A stretch of 6,840 nt of DNA from Candidatus Roizmanbacteria bacterium CG11_big_fil_rev_8_21_14_0_20_36_8 (lineage in GTDB: Bacteria > Patescibacteriota > Microgenomatia > UBA1406 > GWC2-37-13), in contig PCVM01000095.1 of NCBI GenBank assembly GCA_002796045.1, forward strand, positions 1 to 6,840. The letters are read 5' to 3'. Positions 5,830-6,840 of this stretch are shown piece after piece. Under the pieces are notes generated by a model. The model saw only the letters and a program-made list of their open reading frames with translations. It was not told where the DNA came from and did not search any database. The position numbers were made by a program, and so were the translations under genes. The first letter of the stretch is position 1. Every line of letters begins with the position of its first letter.

Positions 5830-6840
5830 ATGAGTAACAAAATTCCAAAAAACATTAAAGAGTTATTAAAGCGGGGAGAGAGTGATGGTTTTCTTGTCCA
5901 AGATGACATATTAATGATTTTCCCCAACCCAGAAGAGCATGTTGAAAAAGTTGATGAGTTTTTCGATTCAGCATTTGAACTAGGTATCGATATTTTTGAA
6001 ACAACTTCAACAAGAGAAGACGAAGAAGCAAACAAATCTTCAGAAGAAATTGAAAAAGAGCTTGAAAAATTAATTGGCGGGAAGCATGGAGAATCTTTAG
6101 ACCCAATAAAAAAATATCTTAAAGAAATTGGCAGGACCCCCCTTCTTATATTTGAAGATGAAATCGATCTTGCCAAAAGAGCTGAAAAAGGAGACATGGA
6201 TGCAAAAGATAGATTAATAAAAGCAAATTTAAGACTCGTCGTATCAATTGCAAAAAAATATCTTGGAAGAAGGCTTACATTTCTAGATCTGATTCAAGAG
6301 GGTAATAAAGGTTTGATTCGTGGTGTTGAGAAATACGATTGGAGAAGGGGGTTCAAGTTTTCAACTTATGCAACTTGGTGGATAAGACAAGCGATAACGC
6401 GTGCAATAGCTGATCAGTCAAGAACGATTAGAATTCCAGTTCACATGGTTGATCAGATTAATCGATTTTACAAAACTCAGCGTAAATTGATGCAAAAACA
6501 TGGTAAAGACCCAGATATAAAAGATATTGCAAAAGAGATGGAAATTACTGTAGATGATGCAGAAAATTTAATGAGAATATCTCAGCAGCCAAAATCTCTT
6601 TCTACCCCGGTCGGGGATGATAAAGAAGCAACATTAGAGCAGTTTATTGCCGATCGTTCGAAGCCAAGTCTTTACGACGCTGTATCTTCTGAGTTACTCA
6701 AAGATGCACTCCAGGATGTGCTTGAAACGCTATCTCCTCGTGAAAAGAAAGTGTTAATAATGCGCTTTGGACTCGAGGATGGCAAACCAAAAACACTTGA
6801 AGAAGTAGGCAAGGAGTTCAAAGTTACACGAGAGCGCATC
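5830..6840 (+). CDS. rpoD: RNA polymerase primary sigma factor RpoD/SigA (3' end beyond window)
   Basis: This is the housekeeping sigma-70 factor, which directs RNA polymerase to -10/-35 promoters; 337 codons are visible. Region 1.1 is at about 5-57 ([19 protein letters not shown] and ELGIDIFE), marking a primary rather than alternative sigma. An acidic linker is at about 58-85, region 1.2 at about 91-124 ([11 protein letters not shown]), and region 2 at about 125-197. Region 2 includes [30 protein letters not shown] and the -10-recognition helix [16 protein letters not shown]. Region 3 is at about 198-256 ([16 protein letters not shown]), the 3.2 finger at about 257-276 ([19 protein letters not shown]), and region 4 starts at about 289. 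Region 4 has [15 protein letters not shown] and the [19 protein letters not shown], where the window ends. There is no long insert between 1.2 and 2.1, so it is the compact SigA form. The ATG at 5830 has no Shine-Dalgarno, but the region 1.1 match begins within a few residues, supporting it. The order dnaG-rpoD is that of the macromolecular synthesis operon. Confidence 0.96.
   Translation, partial: MSNKIPKNIKELLKRGESDGFLVQDDILMIFPNPEEHVEKVDEFFDSAFELGIDIFETTSTREDEEANKSSEEIEKELEKLIGGKHGESLDPIKKYLKEIGRTPLLIFEDEIDLAKRAEKGDMDAKDRLIKANLRLVVSIAKKYLGRRLTFLDLIQEGNKGLIRGVEKYDWRRGFKFSTYATWWIRQAITRAIADQSRTIRIPVHMVDQINRFYKTQRKLMQKHGKDPDIKDIAKEMEITVDDAENLMRISQQPKSLSTPVGDDKEATLEQFIADRSKPSLYDAVSSELLKDALQDVLETLSPREKKVLIMRFGLEDGKPKTLEEVGKEFKVTRERI

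Noticed and set aside
5823..6197. 124-codon open frame on the minus strand
   Set aside because: Antisense to the conserved N-terminal half of rpoD; serine/phenylalanine-rich protein typical of the shadow of Glu/Lys-rich coding sequence.

Overview
The window is AT-rich (roughly one third G+C by eye), densely coded bacterial chromosome. It holds seven genes and no gap longer than about 60 bases. Gene content and style suggest a Candidate Phyla Radiation (Patescibacteria) genome, most likely of the Microgenomates type: small lineage-specific membrane proteins, a degenerate PilM-like protein fused to a LytR_C domain, a compact RF2 and a CFGTC-type primase zinc finger. This placement is an inference from pattern recognition. 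RF2 is present and ftsE ends in TGA, so UGA is a stop here. That argues against the code-25 lineages (Gracilibacteria, SR1/Absconditabacteria).

Layout. A divergent pair of transcription units starts from a very short spacer near 3968-4005. Leftward (minus strand), in transcription order: a PilM-like/LytR_C fusion (2474-3967), prfB encoding RF2 (1404-2417), a single-pass membrane protein of unknown function (899-1357), ftsE (173-850) and the 5' end of ftsX (1-176, running off the window). Rightward (plus strand): dnaG primase (4006-5775) and rpoD/sigA encoding the primary sigma factor (5830 to the window end, cut in region 4.2). prfB-ftsE-ftsX and dnaG-rpoD are both widely conserved bacterial neighbourhoods. 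The latter is the core of the macromolecular synthesis operon, here with no rpsU directly upstream of dnaG.

How they work together. The rightward unit supplies replication priming and housekeeping transcription initiation. The leftward unit combines translation termination with envelope and division functions (FtsEX), plus two membrane-anchored proteins with extracytoplasmic domains that may act in the same envelope process (inference).

Most notable: (1) the palindromic octamer ATTATAAT at 3976-3983 supplies a perfect -10 hexamer on each strand, so dnaG-rpoD and the leftward cluster may share one bidirectional promoter. (2) Four minus-strand genes lack a Shine-Dalgarno site but have a -10-like hexamer 6-9 bases before the start codon, suggesting leaderless mRNAs. 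ftsX, overlapped by ftsE, instead has a strong GGAGG. (3) A PilM-like domain is fused through a membrane segment and a Pro/Thr linker to a LytR_C domain. (4) An unknown membrane protein sits directly before ftsEX. No RNA genes, mobile elements, CRISPR arrays or clear intrinsic terminators were seen.
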